43,486 nucleotides of DNA from Clostridia bacterium (GCA_017433225.1 JAFRHS010000045.1:1-43486), one strand, 5' to 3'. Shown: positions 17,882 through 28,050, numbered from the stretch's first letter. The notes: a model not told the origin generated them from the letters alone. Made by a program: numbers and translations.

Positions 17882-18280
17882 TTACCAAACGAATGCGAGG
17901 ACTTCGCCGCCGACATTGGCTTTGCGAGCCTCTTTATCAGTCATAACGCCCTTCGGAGTCGAGAGGATGGCAACGCCAAGGCCCTTCATGACCTTCGGCA
18001 TATCCTCACAGCTCGTGTAGATCCGCAGACCCGGCTTGGAGACTCTTCTGAGTCCGGTGATGACCGGGGACTTGTTCGGACCGTATTTGAGCGTGATCGT
18101 AATGATACCCTGCTTCCCGTCTTCTTCGACGGTGAAGCTCTTGATGTATCCTTCATCAACCAGAATCTGAGCAATGGCTTTCTTCATGTTTGATGCGGGA
18201 ACTTCAACTGTATCATGCTTTGCTGCGTTAGCATTTCTGATTCTTGTAAGCATATCTGCTACAGAGTCTGTAACCTGCAT
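17882..18280 (-). CDS. rpsH: 30S ribosomal protein uS8
   Basis: A 132-residue protein ([21 protein letters not shown] and C-terminal [21 protein letters not shown]). uS8 binds helix 21 of 16S rRNA in the central domain. In E. coli it also represses the spc operon; whether that applies here is unknown. Confidence 0.97.
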   Translation of the reverse strand: MQVTDSVADMLTRIRNANAAKHDTVEVPASNMKKAIAQILVDEGYIKSFTVEEDGKQGIITITLKYGPNKSPVITGLRRVSKPGLRIYTSCEDMPKVMKGLGVAILSTPKGVMTDKEARKANVGGEVLAFVW

Positions 18281-18304
18281 GTTATGTTTCCTCCTTGCTC
18301 AAAT

Positions 18305-18490
18305 TTACCAGCTGGCTTTTCTGACACCAGGGATCTGACCCTTGTGTGCGAGTTCTCTGAAGCAAACTCTGCATACGCCGTATTTACGAAGGTATGCGTG
18401 AGGTCTGCCGCAGATCTGGCATCTGTTGTGCTGTCTGGTCGAATACTTCGGCTCTCTGGCAGCTTTGACTTTCATCGATGTTTTAGCCAT
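18305..18490 (-). CDS. rpsN: 30S ribosomal protein uS14, type Z
   Basis: The 61-residue short form of S14 with zinc ligands Cys24, Cys27, Cys40 and Cys43 (CQICGRPH and CRVCFRE). This type Z protein is typical of Firmicutes. It sits in the 30S head next to uS3 and uS10. Its place between rplE and rpsH is standard. Confidence 0.97.
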   Translation of the reverse strand: MAKTSMKVKAAREPKYSTRQHNRCQICGRPHAYLRKYGVCRVCFRELAHKGQIPGVRKASW

Positions 18491-18504
18491 TTCTGAAAAC
18501 CTCC

Positions 18505-19047
<543 letters not shown>

Positions 19048-19062
19048 GTTCACTTGCCCTCC

Positions 19063-19380
19063 TTATTCAAACTTTGCGCCGCACTTTTTGCAGACACGGA
19101 ATTTCTTGCCGTCTTCCACAACATGACCGACGCGGGTCGCCTCGCCGCATTTCGGGCAGACGAGCTGGACTTTGTCAGCGTAAAGAGCGGATTCTGCCTT
19201 TACGAGACCGCCGGTCTCGCCCATTCTGCGGGGCTTGACATGTTTCGTGATGATGTTGATGCCTTCGACGATGACCTTGCCCTCAGCAGGAGAGACAGCA
19301 AGGACTTTGCCTTTCTGGCCATGGTATTTACCATTGATGACAACAACTTCATCGCCGGTTTTTACATGAACTTTATTCAT
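19063..19380 (-). CDS. rplX: 50S ribosomal protein uL24
   Basis: A 105-residue protein with the KOW motif (VKTGDEVVVINGKYHGQKGK) at its start. It has the four-Cys C-terminal ribbon (CPKCG and CKKCG) seen in many Firmicute L24 proteins. uL24 is an early assembly initiator at the exit-tunnel side of the large subunit. Confidence 0.96.
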   Translation of the reverse strand: MNKVHVKTGDEVVVINGKYHGQKGKVLAVSPAEGKVIVEGINIITKHVKPRRMGETGGLVKAESALYADKVQLVCPKCGEATRVGHVVEDGKKFRVCKKCGAKFE

Positions 19381-19397
19381 TGTCTGGCTACCTCCGA

Positions 19398-19766
19398 TTA
19401 CAGTACTTCGGGAGCAAGGGAGAGGATCTTGGTGAATTCCTTACCTCTCAGTTCTCTTGCCACAGGCCCGAAAATACGTGTTCCTCTCGGGCTCTTATCG
19501 TCTTTGATAAGAACGGCTGCGTTTTCGTCGAAACGGATGTAGGTACCATCGTCTCTGCGCACGCCGTTGACAGTTCTGACAACAACTGCTTTTACTACTT
19601 CGCCTTTTTTGACAGCGCCGCCGGGTGTTGCTTTCTTAACGGAAGCAACGATGACGTCGCCGATGTTGGCGTATCTCCTGTTCGTGCCGCCAAGCACCTT
19701 GATGCACATGATTTCCTTGGCACCAGAGTTGTCGGCAACCTTGAGGAGAGTCTGCTGCTGAATCAC
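19398..19766 (-). CDS. rplN: 50S ribosomal protein uL14
   Basis: A 122-residue protein ([20 protein letters not shown]), the very conserved L14 start, with the C-terminal [23 protein letters not shown] end. uL14 sits at the subunit interface and is the docking site of silencing factor RsfS. Confidence 0.97.
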   Translation of the reverse strand: MIQQQTLLKVADNSGAKEIMCIKVLGGTNRRYANIGDVIVASVKKATPGGAVKKGEVVKAVVVRTVNGVRRDDGTYIRFDENAAVLIKDDKSPRGTRIFGPVARELRGKEFTKILSLAPEVL

Positions 19767-19782
19767 AGTAATTCCTCCTTAT

Positions 19783-20040
19783 TTACTTGGCCTTCTCAAT
19801 GATCTCGACGACACGCCATCTCTTGTCCTTGGACATGGGGCGGGTCTCCATCAGAAGAACGCGGTCGCCTACGCGGCACTCATTGTTTTCGTCGTGCGCT
19901 TTGTACTTGACAGTGCGGTTGACGATCTTCTTGTAAAGCGGGTGCTGGACCCTGTCTCTAACGGTCACGACGACCGTTTTATCCATTTTATCGCTGCTGA
20001 CTACGCCGACGCGTGTCTTTCTAAGATTTCTTTCGCTCAT
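19783..20040 (-). CDS. rpsQ: 30S ribosomal protein uS17
   Basis: An 85-residue OB-fold protein ([19 protein letters not shown], then [19 protein letters not shown]). It binds the 5' domain of 16S rRNA early in assembly. Length and order (rpmC-rpsQ-rplN) are normal. Confidence 0.97.
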   Translation of the reverse strand: MSERNLRKTRVGVVSSDKMDKTVVVTVRDRVQHPLYKKIVNRTVKYKAHDENNECRVGDRVLLMETRPMSKDKRWRVVEIIEKAK

Positions 20041-20060
20041 GCTATCAAACCTCTCCTTCC

Positions 20061-20264
20061 TTAGGCTTCAGTGCCGTGGAGTTCGATATCGCGCTGAATG
20101 GTCTTGATGCGGGCGATGTCTTTCTTGACGGCACGAATGCGGGTGGGATTTTCCAGCTGATTGATGGCCTGCTGGAAACGAAGTTTGAACAGCTCGTCTT
20201 TGAGCTCGGAAAGCTTTGCGTCAAGCTCTGCAGCAGACAGCTCTCTAAGTTCCTGAGCTTTCAT
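20061..20264 (-). CDS. rpmC: 50S ribosomal protein uL29
   Basis: A 67-residue two-helix protein ([20 protein letters not shown]) at the tunnel exit, forming part of the docking site for trigger factor and SRP. Its ATG shares one base with the TAA stop of rplP (TAATG), indicating translational coupling. Confidence 0.96.
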   Translation of the reverse strand: MKAQELRELSAAELDAKLSELKDELFKLRFQQAINQLENPTRIRAVKKDIARIKTIQRDIELHGTEA

Positions 20265-20689
20265 TACTGTTCACCATCCTCCTGGTCTTTGACTACGAAC
20301 TTACATTTGATGGGAAGCTTGTTGGCGGCAAGACGCATGGCCTCGCGGGCAACTTCTTCATCGACGCCGGCGAGCTCAAACATGACTCTGCCCGGTTTGA
20401 CAACGGCGACCCAGTACTCAACGGCGCCCTTACCTTTACCCATACGGGTCTCGGCCGGGGTCTTGGTGATGGGTTTGTCAGGGAAGATCTTGATCCAGAC
20501 CTGACCGCCACGCTTGATGTAACGGGTCATGGCAACACGGGCTGCCTCGATCTGGGCGGAAGTGATCCATGCCGGCTCGAGCGCGACAAGACCATACTGA
20601 CCATAAGTGACCTTATTACCTCTGGTAGCTTTACCTTTCATACGGCCACGCTGCTGTTTTCTGTGCTTAACTCTTTTCGGCATCAACAT
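20264..20689 (-). CDS. rplP: 50S ribosomal protein uL16
   Basis: A 141-residue protein ([19 protein letters not shown]) that supports the A-site tRNA elbow and is added late in 50S assembly. Its first ATG overlaps the rpsC stop by one base (TAATG) and has GGGGGAG upstream; the family start MLMPKR supports it over the ATG two codons later. Confidence 0.96.
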   Translation of the reverse strand: MLMPKRVKHRKQQRGRMKGKATRGNKVTYGQYGLVALEPAWITSAQIEAARVAMTRYIKRGGQVWIKIFPDKPITKTPAETRMGKGKGAVEYWVAVVKPGRVMFELAGVDEEVAREAMRLAANKLPIKCKFVVKDQEDGEQ

Positions 20690-21375
20690 TATTTAGCTCC
20701 CCCTTCCCGTCTGTTGCGGTTTCTTCTGGGTTTGTTGTTGGTGTTGTCGTGAAGGACTTCACCTTTGTAGATCCACACTTTAACTCCGATTCTACCGTAA
20801 GTGGTAGCTGCTTCAACAAAGCCGTAGTCAATGTCAGCTCTGATCGTCTGAAGCGGGATGGTGCCTTCATGGTAGCTCTCCGAGCGGGCGATCTCAGCGC
20901 CGCCCAGACGGCCGGATACCTGGACTTTGATACCCTTTGCTCCAAGTCTCATGGTTCTGCCGATCGCCTGCTTGACGGCTCTTCTGTAAGAGACACGTCT
21001 CTCAAGCTGTCCGGCAATGTTTTCTGCAACAAGAGTCGCGTCGAGGTCCGGCTGCTTGATCTCCACGATGTTGATGGAGACCGGCTTGCCGAGCATCTTC
21101 TCGACTTCACCCTTGAGCTTGTCGATTTCAGAACCTCCGCGGCCGATCACGATGCCGGGCTTTGCGCAGAATACGTTGATTCTGACGCGTTTGGTATCAC
21201 GCTCAATTTCAACCTTCGGAACACCGGCTGCTTTCAGACGGTCAAGAAGGAACTTTCTGAGCTTGTAGTCTTCCACGAGAGTCGCGCCGAAATCTTTGTC
21301 ATCTGCATACCAGCGAGATTCCCAGTCTTTGATGACGCCGACACGAAGTCCGGTGGGGTTTACTTTCTGTCCCAT
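20689..21375 (-). CDS. rpsC: 30S ribosomal protein uS3
   Basis: A 228-residue protein with the KH domain ([18 protein letters not shown]) and the S3 C-terminal domain, followed by a basic tail ([14 protein letters not shown]). It lines the mRNA entry channel. One-base overlap with rplP links their translation. Confidence 0.97.
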   Translation of the reverse strand: MGQKVNPTGLRVGVIKDWESRWYADDKDFGATLVEDYKLRKFLLDRLKAAGVPKVEIERDTKRVRINVFCAKPGIVIGRGGSEIDKLKGEVEKMLGKPVSINIVEIKQPDLDATLVAENIAGQLERRVSYRRAVKQAIGRTMRLGAKGIKVQVSGRLGGAEIARSESYHEGTIPLQTIRADIDYGFVEAATTYGRIGVKVWIYKGEVLHDNTNNKPRRNRNRREGGAK

Positions 21376-21395
21376 GTTTTTTCCTCCTCCGTTGG

Positions 21396-21728
21396 TTATT
21401 CTGCTTCCTTGAGCACGATCGTGATATGGGAAGTTCTCTTACGAATGATGTAAGCTCTGCCCTGTGCTCTCGGACGGATACGCTTGAGGGTCGGACCCTG
21501 GTTTACGAAGCACTCGGCAACGTAAAGCTTCGAGGTGTCCATGTTTTTGACCTCAGCGTTTGCCATTGCTGATTTGAGGACCTTCTCAAGGACTTCACAC
21601 GCGGCTTTCGGTGTGTGCTTGAGGATGGCCATCGCTTTTTCTGCGTCTTCTCCGCGGATGAGATCGAGAACGATCTGGACTTTACGCGGAGCGATTCTGA
21701 CGAAAGTAGCGGATGCTTTAGCTTCCAT
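21396..21728 (-). CDS. rplV: 50S ribosomal protein uL22
   Basis: A 110-residue protein ([20 protein letters not shown]). The beta-hairpin loop, with [16 protein letters not shown], extends into the exit tunnel, where macrolide-resistance changes are known to occur; no obvious insertion is seen in the loop. Confidence 0.97.
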   Translation of the reverse strand: MEAKASATFVRIAPRKVQIVLDLIRGEDAEKAMAILKHTPKAACEVLEKVLKSAMANAEVKNMDTSKLYVAECFVNQGPTLKRIRPRAQGRAYIIRKRTSHITIVLKEAE

Positions 21729-21744
21729 TATTTACACACTCCTT

Positions 21745-22014
21745 TTAGCCTGATTTGGAACCCGAGTGACCTCTGAAGGTCCGCGTCGGTGCGAATTCGC
21801 CAAGTTTGTGTCCGACCATGTCCTCCGTTACATAAACCGGGACATGCTTGCGGCCATCGTGAACTGCGAAGGTATGACCAACGAAATCGGGGAAAATGGT
21901 GGAAGAACGGCTCCAGGTTTTGAGGACCTGCTTGTCGCCGGTCTCGTTCATCTTCTGAACGCGGGCGAGGAGCTTGGGTTCTACGTAAGGGCCTTTCTTA
22001 AGACTTCTGCTCAT
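21745..22014 (-). CDS. rpsS: 30S ribosomal protein uS19
   Basis: An 89-residue protein ([20 protein letters not shown], then [17 protein letters not shown]), forming part of the 30S head with uS13. Standard length and place between rplB and rplV. Confidence 0.97.
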   Translation of the reverse strand: MSRSLKKGPYVEPKLLARVQKMNETGDKQVLKTWSRSSTIFPDFVGHTFAVHDGRKHVPVYVTEDMVGHKLGEFAPTRTFRGHSGSKSG

Positions 22015-22035
22015 GATCCTTATCTCCTTTCACGA

Positions 22036-22869
22036 TTACTTGCCGTTACGACGTCTAACGATCATCTTGTCGGACTTCTTATTATGTTTCCGGGTCTTGT
22101 AACCAAGAGCGGGTTTACCCCACGGGGTAACAGGGCCGGGTCGACCGATGGGCGATTTACCTTCACCACCGCCGTGCGGGTGGTCGTTCGGGTTCATGAC
22201 GGAACCGCGGACGGTCGGGCGGATGCCCATGTGACGGGTGCGGCCTGCTTTACCGACCTTGACGTTCGCGTGGTCCGCGTTACCGACCTGGCCGATGGAG
22301 GCCATGCAGATCTCGGGGACGTTGCGAAGTTCGCCGGAGGGCATACGGAGAAGGGCGTAGCCGTTCTCACGAGCCATGAGCTGGGCAGCGTTGCCGGCGG
22401 AACGGGCGAACTGTCCGCCGCGGCCGGGGTAGAGTTCGACGTTGTGGACGAACGTACCGACCGGGATGTTGACCAGCGGAAGTGCGTTGCCGGGCTTGAT
22501 GTCGGCGTTCGGACCATTCTCGATGGTGTAGCCGACTTTCAGACCGACGGGAGCGAGGATGTATCTCTTCTCGCCGTCTTCGTACTGGACAAGGGCGATG
22601 TTCGCGGAGCGGTTCGGGTCGTACTCAAGGGTGAGGACCGTTGCCGGGCAGTCGAACTTGTCGCGCTTGAAGTCGATGATTCTGTATTTTCTGCGGTTTC
22701 CGCCGCCTCTGTGGCGGACGGTGATTCTTCCGTAACTGTTACGACCGGCATGTTTGTTCATCGGTTCCAGGAGGCTTCTCTCGGGAGCAACCTTGGACAG
22801 TTCGGAGTAATCGGTGACAGACATGTTTCTGGTGCCGTTGGTGGTCGGCTTAATAACTCTGATCGCCAT
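22036..22869 (-). CDS. rplB: 50S ribosomal protein uL2
   Basis: A 277-residue protein with the highly conserved C-terminal part ([20 protein letters not shown]) near the peptidyl transferase centre. uL2 is needed for subunit joining and catalysis. The conserved His in [12 protein letters not shown] is present. Confidence 0.97.
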   Translation of the reverse strand: MAIRVIKPTTNGTRNMSVTDYSELSKVAPERSLLEPMNKHAGRNSYGRITVRHRGGGNRRKYRIIDFKRDKFDCPATVLTLEYDPNRSANIALVQYEDGEKRYILAPVGLKVGYTIENGPNADIKPGNALPLVNIPVGTFVHNVELYPGRGGQFARSAGNAAQLMARENGYALLRMPSGELRNVPEICMASIGQVGNADHANVKVGKAGRTRHMGIRPTVRGSVMNPNDHPHGGGEGKSPIGRPGPVTPWGKPALGYKTRKHNKKSDKMIVRRRNGK

Positions 22870-22884
22870 TTTGATTCACACTCC

Positions 22885-23181
22885 TTATACCATGCCTTCG
22901 AAGAACTCGATGGTCTTGGAGTCTTCGGTAAGGGTCACGATCGCTTTCTTCCAGGAAGCCTTGTAGCCTTCGTAACGACCATAGCGGCGTTTCTGACCAC
23001 GGACATTCATGGTGTTGACTTTCTGAACTTCGACGCCGAAGAGTTCTTCACAGGCCTTTTTGATCTCGACCTTGTTGGCATCTTTCGCAACGGCGAAGGT
23101 GTACTTCTTCATTGCGGTATTGCCCATGGTTTCTTCGGTGATGATGGGGCGGAGGATGATGTCCTGTGCTGTTTTACTCAT
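22885..23181 (-). CDS. rplW: 50S ribosomal protein uL23
   Basis: A 98-residue protein ([15 protein letters not shown], later [20 protein letters not shown]). It sits at the tunnel exit and is the main docking site for trigger factor. The ATG overlaps the rplD stop by four bases (ATGA). Confidence 0.96.
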   Translation of the reverse strand: MSKTAQDIILRPIITEETMGNTAMKKYTFAVAKDANKVEIKKACEELFGVEVQKVNTMNVRGQKRRYGRYEGYKASWKKAIVTLTEDSKTIEFFEGMV

Positions 23182-23801
23182 GCATATACCTCCTCAAGCT
23201 TCTCTACGGCAGCCTTGGCAATGACGACTTTGTCGGCATTCAGCAGGTCGTAGACATTGATGGCATTGACCGGGCTGACTTTGACGCCGGCAATGTTTCT
23301 TGCGCTCTTGTAGATGACTTCGTCCTTGTCGGCGGTGACGATGAGCGTCTTCTTGGCAGCACCGAGTGCGTTCAGGGCTGCGACCATGTCTTTGGTCTTG
23401 ATGGCGTCCATCTTGAGGTCGTCGACGACCTGGAAGGCATCGTTTGCGACTTTGTCAGACAGCGCGGATTTCATCGCGAGCTTTCTGACCTTCTTGTTGA
23501 TATCGAATCCGTAGCTGCGGGGCTTCGGACCAAGGGCGACACCGCCGTGTCTCCACTGCGGAGAGCGGGTGGAACCCTGTCTTGCGTGGCCGGTGCCTTT
23601 CTGTCTCCAGGGCTTGCGGCCGCCGCCTCTGACTTCAGCGCGTGTGAGGGTGGACTGAGTACCCTGACGCTGATTTGCCAGGTAATTGACAACGACGAGA
23701 TGCATGGCGGACGTGTTCGGCTCGATACCGAAGATGCTGTCGCTCAGATCCATCTTGCCTTTTTCCTTCCCGGCAAAGCTGTAAACTTTAACGCTAGGCA
23801 T
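23178..23801 (-). CDS. rplD: 50S ribosomal protein uL4
   Basis: A 207-residue protein. The tunnel-lining loop contains [19 protein letters not shown] at about residues 64-82. In E. coli uL4 binds the S10 operon leader and triggers early termination. That is relevant here because the rpsJ leader of this operon has a terminator-like hairpin, though no such control is proven in this organism. Confidence 0.97.
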   Translation of the reverse strand: MPSVKVYSFAGKEKGKMDLSDSIFGIEPNTSAMHLVVVNYLANQRQGTQSTLTRAEVRGGGRKPWRQKGTGHARQGSTRSPQWRHGGVALGPKPRSYGFDINKKVRKLAMKSALSDKVANDAFQVVDDLKMDAIKTKDMVAALNALGAAKKTLIVTADKDEVIYKSARNIAGVKVSPVNAINVYDLLNADKVVIAKAAVEKLEEVYA

Positions 23802-23814
23802 GTCTTACTCCTCC

Positions 23815-24447
23815 TTACGCTTTGACTGTATCTTTCAGAATGACGATCCCGCCCTTGGGGCCGGGGACGGCGCCCTTGATGGCGATGAGGTTGTTCTCGG
23901 CATCGACCTTGACAACATCGAGATTCTGAATGGTGACGCGCTCGTGACCAAGATGACCGGCGAGCTTCTTGCCTTTGAAGACGCGGGACGGGTCTGAGCA
24001 GGCGCCCAGGGAACCGGCGTGTCTTGCGTTAGGACCGGTACCGTGGGACTCTTTCAGGCGGTGGAAGTTCCAGCGCTTGATGGCACCTGCAGTACCTTTA
24101 CCTTTGCTCGTACCGATGACATCGACTTTGTCACCAGCTGCGAATGTGTCAACTTTGACGATATCTCCGACGTTCAGTGCGGAGGTGTCGGCGAGGCGGA
24201 ACTCGCGAAGAACTTTCTTCGGGGCAACGTCTGCCTTGTCGAAATGACCCTTTTCGGGTTTGTTGACGCGTGTGACCTTCACATCGCCAAAACCGAGCTG
24301 GACAGCTTCGTAACCATCGTTCTCGATGGTCTTCTTCTGGACGACGGGGCACGGACCTGCTTCGATGACGGTGACGGGAATGACGTTTCCGACTTCGTCA
24401 AAGAGCTGTGTCATACCGATTTTCTTACCGATAAGACCTTTCTGCAT
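23815..24447 (-). CDS. rplC: 50S ribosomal protein uL3
   Basis: A 210-residue protein ([20 protein letters not shown]). The central arm, including [15 protein letters not shown], contacts the peptidyl transferase centre. One of the first proteins to bind 23S rRNA. It follows rpsJ after 76 bases without a visible terminator. Confidence 0.97.
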   Translation of the reverse strand: MQKGLIGKKIGMTQLFDEVGNVIPVTVIEAGPCPVVQKKTIENDGYEAVQLGFGDVKVTRVNKPEKGHFDKADVAPKKVLREFRLADTSALNVGDIVKVDTFAAGDKVDVIGTSKGKGTAGAIKRWNFHRLKESHGTGPNARHAGSLGACSDPSRVFKGKKLAGHLGHERVTIQNLDVVKVDAENNLIAIKGAVPGPKGGIVILKDTVKA

Positions 24448-24523
24448 ATTGTTTTCCTCCTTTGGTTATTGGTTGATGGATGCGTCCACCAACATGACCG
24501 TACAGTGTTTCCTCTGAGATGGC

Positions 24524-24850
24524 TTAAAGCTTGATCTCGATGTCAACACCGGCGGGAAGCTCAAGACCGGTCAGCGCTTCGATCGTTTTGGCCGAAGGTC
24601 TGATCACGTCGATGAGTCTCTTGTGGGTGCTCTGCTCAAACTGCTCACGGCTGTCCTTGTACTTGTGGACGGCGCGCAGGATGGTGACGACTTCCTTCTC
24701 GGTCGGCAGCGGCACGGGGCCGGATACCTTGGCACCGGTGCGCTTCGCGGTCTCAACGATCTTCTCAGCGGCGGTGTCGACGAGGTTGTGGTCGTAACCT
24801 TTCAGTCTGATACGAACCTTTTCTTTTGCTGCTTTGTTCTGTGTTGCCAT
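24524..24850 (-). CDS. rpsJ: 30S ribosomal protein uS10 (NusE)
   Basis: A 108-residue protein ([20 protein letters not shown], later [19 protein letters not shown]). It works in the 30S head and, as NusE, in antitermination with NusB and NusG. The ATG at 24850 has AGGAGG. A frame open further upstream runs through the structured leader and was not used. It is the first gene of the 31-gene operon, not preceded by fusA/tuf as in many bacteria. Confidence 0.96.
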   Translation of the reverse strand: MATQNKAAKEKVRIRLKGYDHNLVDTAAEKIVETAKRTGAKVSGPVPLPTEKEVVTILRAVHKYKDSREQFEQSTHKRLIDVIRPSAKTIEALTGLELPAGVDIEIKL

Positions 24851-24891
24851 TGTTAGATTCCTCCTAAAGGTTGGTAATGGCGGGCACGCTG

Positions 24892-24911
24892 TTTTCCACA
24901 CCAGTGGAAAA
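24892..24911 (-). other. Hairpin in the rpsJ leader
   Basis: Perfect 8-bp stem TTTTCCAC/GTGGAAAA around a 4-base loop, between the attenuator-like hairpin and the rpsJ ribosome binding site. There is no T-run after it, so it is not a terminator. It may be part of a switching structure. Confidence 0.55.
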
Positions 24912-24950
24912 TTTTCAACACTGCTCCGGGTGTTTCCCTTTTCAGTATTG

Positions 24951-24980
24951 AAAAAACCTGGCGGCCTTTCGGCCTCCGGG
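24951..24980 (-). terminator. Attenuator-like hairpin in the rpsJ leader
   Basis: On the minus strand, CCCGGAGGCC-GAAA-GGCCGCCAGG forms an imperfect stem with a GAAA tetraloop, followed directly by six T residues. It lies about 195 bases after the predicted transcription start and 100 before the rpsJ start codon, so it could stop transcription in the leader. Confidence 0.6.
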
Positions 24981-25178
24981 TGGCACAAACAGCTTGGCAC
25001 ATAGTTCTCCCGTCTTGCAACCCTACGGGGGTTTCTACGTACACAATATTAGTTTCGCCCGGTTTAAAATCGGACATACTCCGCGGAAATTTCCCGTCTC
25101 GGTGGACGGCCACCTCCCGCATCATCGCATATCTCTACGTGATATAGGCGCAGTACGCCCCTTTTCACGTGCCTAGAG

Positions 25179-25207
25179 ATATTATCATATATATAAGGGC
25201 ATTGCAA
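25179..25207 (-). promoter_or_regulatory. S10 operon promoter
   Basis: TTGCAA (25202-25207), a 17-base spacer and TAATAT (25179-25184), with a TGA extended -10 element. An A/T-rich upstream stretch (25208-25240) may act as an UP element. Predicted start near 25172. Confidence 0.8.
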
Positions 25208-25317
25208 GGAAAATTTCAGCTTTTTTTACAAACTTTTTTGGGAAATTTCGGCGCTTTTCACAAGGAATCAAAATATAGCGGTGCCGGGCGTTCCGGACAC
25301 AAAATCTAGGCCCCCGG

Positions 25318-25346
25318 TTGCGATAGTAATAATTGGTATATATAAT
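25318..25346 (+). promoter_or_regulatory. rarA promoter
   Basis: TTGCGA (25318-25323), a 17-base spacer and TATAAT (25341-25346), 31 bases before the rarA start. The promoter faces away from the S10 operon promoter. Confidence 0.8.
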
Positions 25347-25376
25347 GTATGAGGACTAAAACAAAGGAGCATTCTT

Positions 25377-26654
25377 ATGTCAAGACCTCTGGCGGACCGC
25401 ATCCGCCCGCGCACCCTCGACGAGATGGTCGGCCAGCGCCACCTCCTGGCGCCCGGCATGGCCCTGCGCACCATCGTCGAGTCCGGGGACATCCCGAACC
25501 TCATCTTCTACGGCCCTTCCGGCATCGGCAAGACGACGCTCGCGAACATCATCGCCGAGAAGACCAATAAAAAACTGTACCGGCTCAACGCCACCACCTC
25601 CGGCATCGCCGACATCAAGGACATGGTGGCGGACGTAGGCACGCTCGCTGCGCCCAACGGCATCCTTCTGTACCTCGACGAGATCCAGTACTTCAACAAG
25701 AAACAGCAGCAGAGCCTGCTCGAATACCTCGAGAGCGGCGACATCACGATGATCGCCTCCACCACCGAGAACCCCTACTTCTACGTCTACAACGCGGTCA
25801 TCTCCCGCTGCACGGTCTTCGAGTTCAAGAGCGTGTCCGCGGAAGACATCGTTCCCGCGGTGGAGCGCGCCTTCTCTGTCGTCGGCGAAGAGAACGGGGT
25901 CACTTACGAGGTCCCGGACGATGTGGCATACGCCATTGCCCGGGCAGCCGGCGGCGATGTACGGAAAGCCATCACCACGGTCGAGCTGTGCAGCATGGCA
26001 GCCGGCGCCGGCGTGGGAGACCCGCCCGTCGTCCCTGTCAGTGCAGAGCTCATCGAGCAGATCACGGCAAAGTCCGCCATGCGCTATGACCGCGCCGGGG
26101 ACGACCACTACGACATCGTCTCGGCTTACCAGAAGTCCATGCGGGGCTCCGACCCGGACGCCGCGCTCCATTACCTTGCCCGTCTGCTCGAGGCCGGCGA
26201 CCTGCCCTCCGCCATCCGGCGGCTGCTCGTCTGCGCCTGCGAGGACGTGGGGCTCGCCTATCCGCAGATCATCCCGATCGTCAAGGCCGCCTGCGACATC
26301 GCGCTGCAGGTCGGTCTGCCGGAAGCGCGGATCCCGCTGGCGGACGCCGTCATCCTGGTCGCTACATCGCCTAAGTCCAACTCCGGCGAACACGCGATCG
26401 ATGCCGCCATGGCCGACCTCGCGGCGGGGCGCTCCGGTCCCATCCCCCGTCAGCTGCAGAACAAGCATTTCGACGGAGAGGACCAGGAGGTCAAAGGCCA
26501 GTTTTACATTTATCCCCACGACTACCCGAACCACTGGACCTACCAGCAGTACCTGCCGGACGCCCTCGTCGGGACACATTACTATGAACCCGGCCCCAAC
26601 AAAAACGAACAGGCATCCAAGGCATATTGGGACAAAATCAAAGATCAAACGTAA
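25377..26654 (+). CDS. rarA: Replication-associated recombination protein A (RarA/MgsA)
   Basis: A 425-residue AAA+ ATPase acting at stalled or damaged replication forks, related to clamp loaders and Holliday-junction helicases. It has Walker A GPSGIGKTT (45-53), Walker B LLYLDEIQ (95-102), sensor STTENPYF and the family tetramerization domain (GSDPDAALHYLARLLEAGD). The start follows AAAGGAG. Codon use is markedly C-ending and typical of highly biased neighbours such as the MATE and nth genes. A strong hairpin follows the stop. Confidence 0.96.
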   Translation: MSRPLADRIRPRTLDEMVGQRHLLAPGMALRTIVESGDIPNLIFYGPSGIGKTTLANIIAEKTNKKLYRLNATTSGIADIKDMVADVGTLAAPNGILLYLDEIQYFNKKQQQSLLEYLESGDITMIASTTENPYFYVYNAVISRCTVFEFKSVSAEDIVPAVERAFSVVGEENGVTYEVPDDVAYAIARAAGGDVRKAITTVELCSMAAGAGVGDPPVVPVSAELIEQITAKSAMRYDRAGDDHYDIVSAYQKSMRGSDPDAALHYLARLLEAGDLPSAIRRLLVCACEDVGLAYPQIIPIVKAACDIALQVGLPEARIPLADAVILVATSPKSNSGEHAIDAAMADLAAGRSGPIPRQLQNKHFDGEDQEVKGQFYIYPHDYPNHWTYQQYLPDALVGTHYYEPGPNKNEQASKAYWDKIKDQT

Positions 26655-26683
26655 AGATCTTTGAACATATTGCTGATTGTAAA

Positions 26684-26718
26684 GTCAAGCCCGTTTTCTC
26701 GCGGAAAACGGGCTTGAC
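26684..26718. terminator. Strong hairpin after rarA, possibly a shared terminator
   Basis: A perfect 15-bp stem (26684-26698 with 26704-26718) with a 5-base loop. No long T-run follows on either strand (CTTTA on the minus side), so termination is likely but not certain. It could serve both rarA and the converging sigma-like gene. Confidence 0.6.
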
Positions 26719-26872
26719 AATTGTGAATTATTACGTTTTGTATAATCAATCGGGCCCAAAATGTGAAAAACTATGCGGAAACGTTTAAAACAATTTTGAT
26801 CAACCACGTAATATAGGGCGTTTCACGCGTTGCAAAGATTCCACAGAAAAGTTTTTACTTGACAACCGCTCT
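26719..26872. other. AT-rich gap between rarA and the sigma-like gene
   Basis: TTGACA (26714-26719) and TATAAT (26741-26746) are 21 bases apart, too far for a standard promoter. No open reading frame with a ribosome binding site follows. Nothing else is recognised; it does not fold like 6S RNA by eye. Confidence 0.4.
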
Positions 26873-28006
26873 TTACGAAATGTTGAATCCGCACGCATGT
26901 TCGAACGCGAAATCAGCACATTGCATAAAAAGTGGTGTCACGGCGTGCGACGTATGTTGCCCGGCTGTAACGATCACTGCTGCCAGCACCAGAACGATCA
27001 GCAGCAGACCGACGAGGAGTCTCCCCCACCAGGTCCCGAGGAATCTCTTTTTCGCCGCCGGTTTCTTCGCCGGCTCCTCCGGGACAGCGTCGTTCTCCCC
27101 TGCTTCCTCCTCTTCGAGATAGCCCTGGAGCACATCGCCCGGAAGGGTCTCTTCCTCTTCTTCGCCGAGGGAGGTCATGCCCTTCGGCAGCTGGATCGTA
27201 TTGGTGATATAGAACTGCTGACGGATCTCCGACCAGATGGAACGGAACGAGACCGTCTCTTCGGACAGGACCGGTACATCGCCCGACCCTGCCAGGGAAT
27301 ACGCCGGCTCGGCCGCGCCGTCCCAGTCTTTGGTCGACGCTTCATAGAACCGGTTGTAGAGGTCGAGGAGCCAGTTGAAGAAGGCGAGTCGGGACTTCGC
27401 GTAGTCTTTGGCGCGGATGCCCGCGGCGGGCTCCAGTTCCATAACCGTCTTCTCGGCGCAGATGAAAGCCTCGCGGAGAACGCTTTCGTCCTTCATGGCC
27501 TCCGGGTCGTTTTCGTTCCAGCGGACGATGGCGAGACGCTGCGCGGGTGTCATCCCGTGCAGGACGGCCAGCACCAGAGTGCCGATGGTCTCGCTGTTCA
27601 GCATGGCATCGCCAAAGACCTCTTCCCGGCACGCTTCCGCCGTGACCAGCGGCTGCGCTTCCTCGGGACGGGCATCTGCCACGCCGATGTACGCTTCCGC
27701 CTCCAGCTGGACCGACTCCAGTCTGCGCTTTTTGAGGCACACATCGCGGGTCAGGCTGCGGCCGAGGATCGGGAAATCGGCGGGGTCGCTGAGGGTCTTG
27801 AGGCGGTCGTACATCCGCACGTAGACCTCGCGGACCACTTCGTCCGTCTTGCGGCGGCCCTCCGGCGCGGCGGGGTCGAAATACTTCATGCAGATGGCCC
27901 GGCACTTCCGGATGCTCTGGTTGTAGAGGAACTCATAGGCGTCCTCATCGCCCTTTCGGGCCGCGGTGACAGCGCCGGTATAATCGATCTTGTTCGCTTC
28001 GCTCAT
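26873..28006 (-). CDS. Sigma-70-like protein with C-terminal transmembrane helix
   Basis: Start ATG at 28006 with GGGAGAG upstream; 377 residues. Residues 8-100 resemble sigma region 2 (AARKGDEDAYEFLYNQS, then KTDEVVREVYVRMYDRL). Residues 150-192 align with the region 4 of the neighbouring protein but the helix-turn-helix is degenerate. Both proteins share a motif FF..L...F...Y followed by SIW (about 209-258 here). An acidic stretch (282-312) precedes a basic Lys/Pro segment and a single transmembrane helix at about 329-349, leaving about 28 residues outside. No known family name is certain. It could be a membrane-held regulator rather than an active sigma factor. Confidence 0.65.
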   Translation of the reverse strand: MSEANKIDYTGAVTAARKGDEDAYEFLYNQSIRKCRAICMKYFDPAAPEGRRKTDEVVREVYVRMYDRLKTLSDPADFPILGRSLTRDVCLKKRRLESVQLEAEAYIGVADARPEEAQPLVTAEACREEVFGDAMLNSETIGTLVLAVLHGMTPAQRLAIVRWNENDPEAMKDESVLREAFICAEKTVMELEPAAGIRAKDYAKSRLAFFNWLLDLYNRFYEASTKDWDGAAEPAYSLAGSGDVPVLSEETVSFRSIWSEIRQQFYITNTIQLPKGMTSLGEEEEETLPGDVLQGYLEEEEAGENDAVPEEPAKKPAAKKRFLGTWWGRLLVGLLLIVLVLAAVIVTAGQHTSHAVTPLFMQCADFAFEHACGFNIS

Positions 28007-28040
28007 AAAACTCTCTCCCTGTAAAGGAACTCTGCCAACC

Positions 28041-28046
28041 ATTATA
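28041..28046 (-). promoter_or_regulatory. Candidate -10 of the smaller sigma-like gene
   Basis: TATAAT lies 35 bases upstream of the start codon. The matching -35 position (TTTCCC) falls within the preceding terminator and is poor, so the promoter may need an activator or another sigma factor. Confidence 0.45.
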
Positions 28047-28050
28047 CCGC

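Larger units (their letters stand above)
24851..25178 (-). ncRNA. Structured 5' leader of the S10 operon
   Basis: About 320 nt separate the promoter from rpsJ. The leader starts with a hairpin (ACGTGA 25137-25142 with TCACGT 25165-25170, inner GGCG/CGCC), has GGTGG/CCACC and other small stems in the middle, then the attenuator-like hairpin and the 8-bp hairpin. Such length and structure suggest autogenous control by a ribosomal protein. Which protein binds is unknown. Confidence 0.55.

Noticed and set aside
24853-25125. A 90-codon frame in the rpsJ leader
   Set aside because: It overlaps the leader hairpins and attenuator-like stem, resembles no known protein and stops just before rpsJ; RNA structure explains the region better.
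26719-26872. 6S RNA after rarA
   Set aside because: The gap is too short and the two ends do not pair as needed for the 6S shape.
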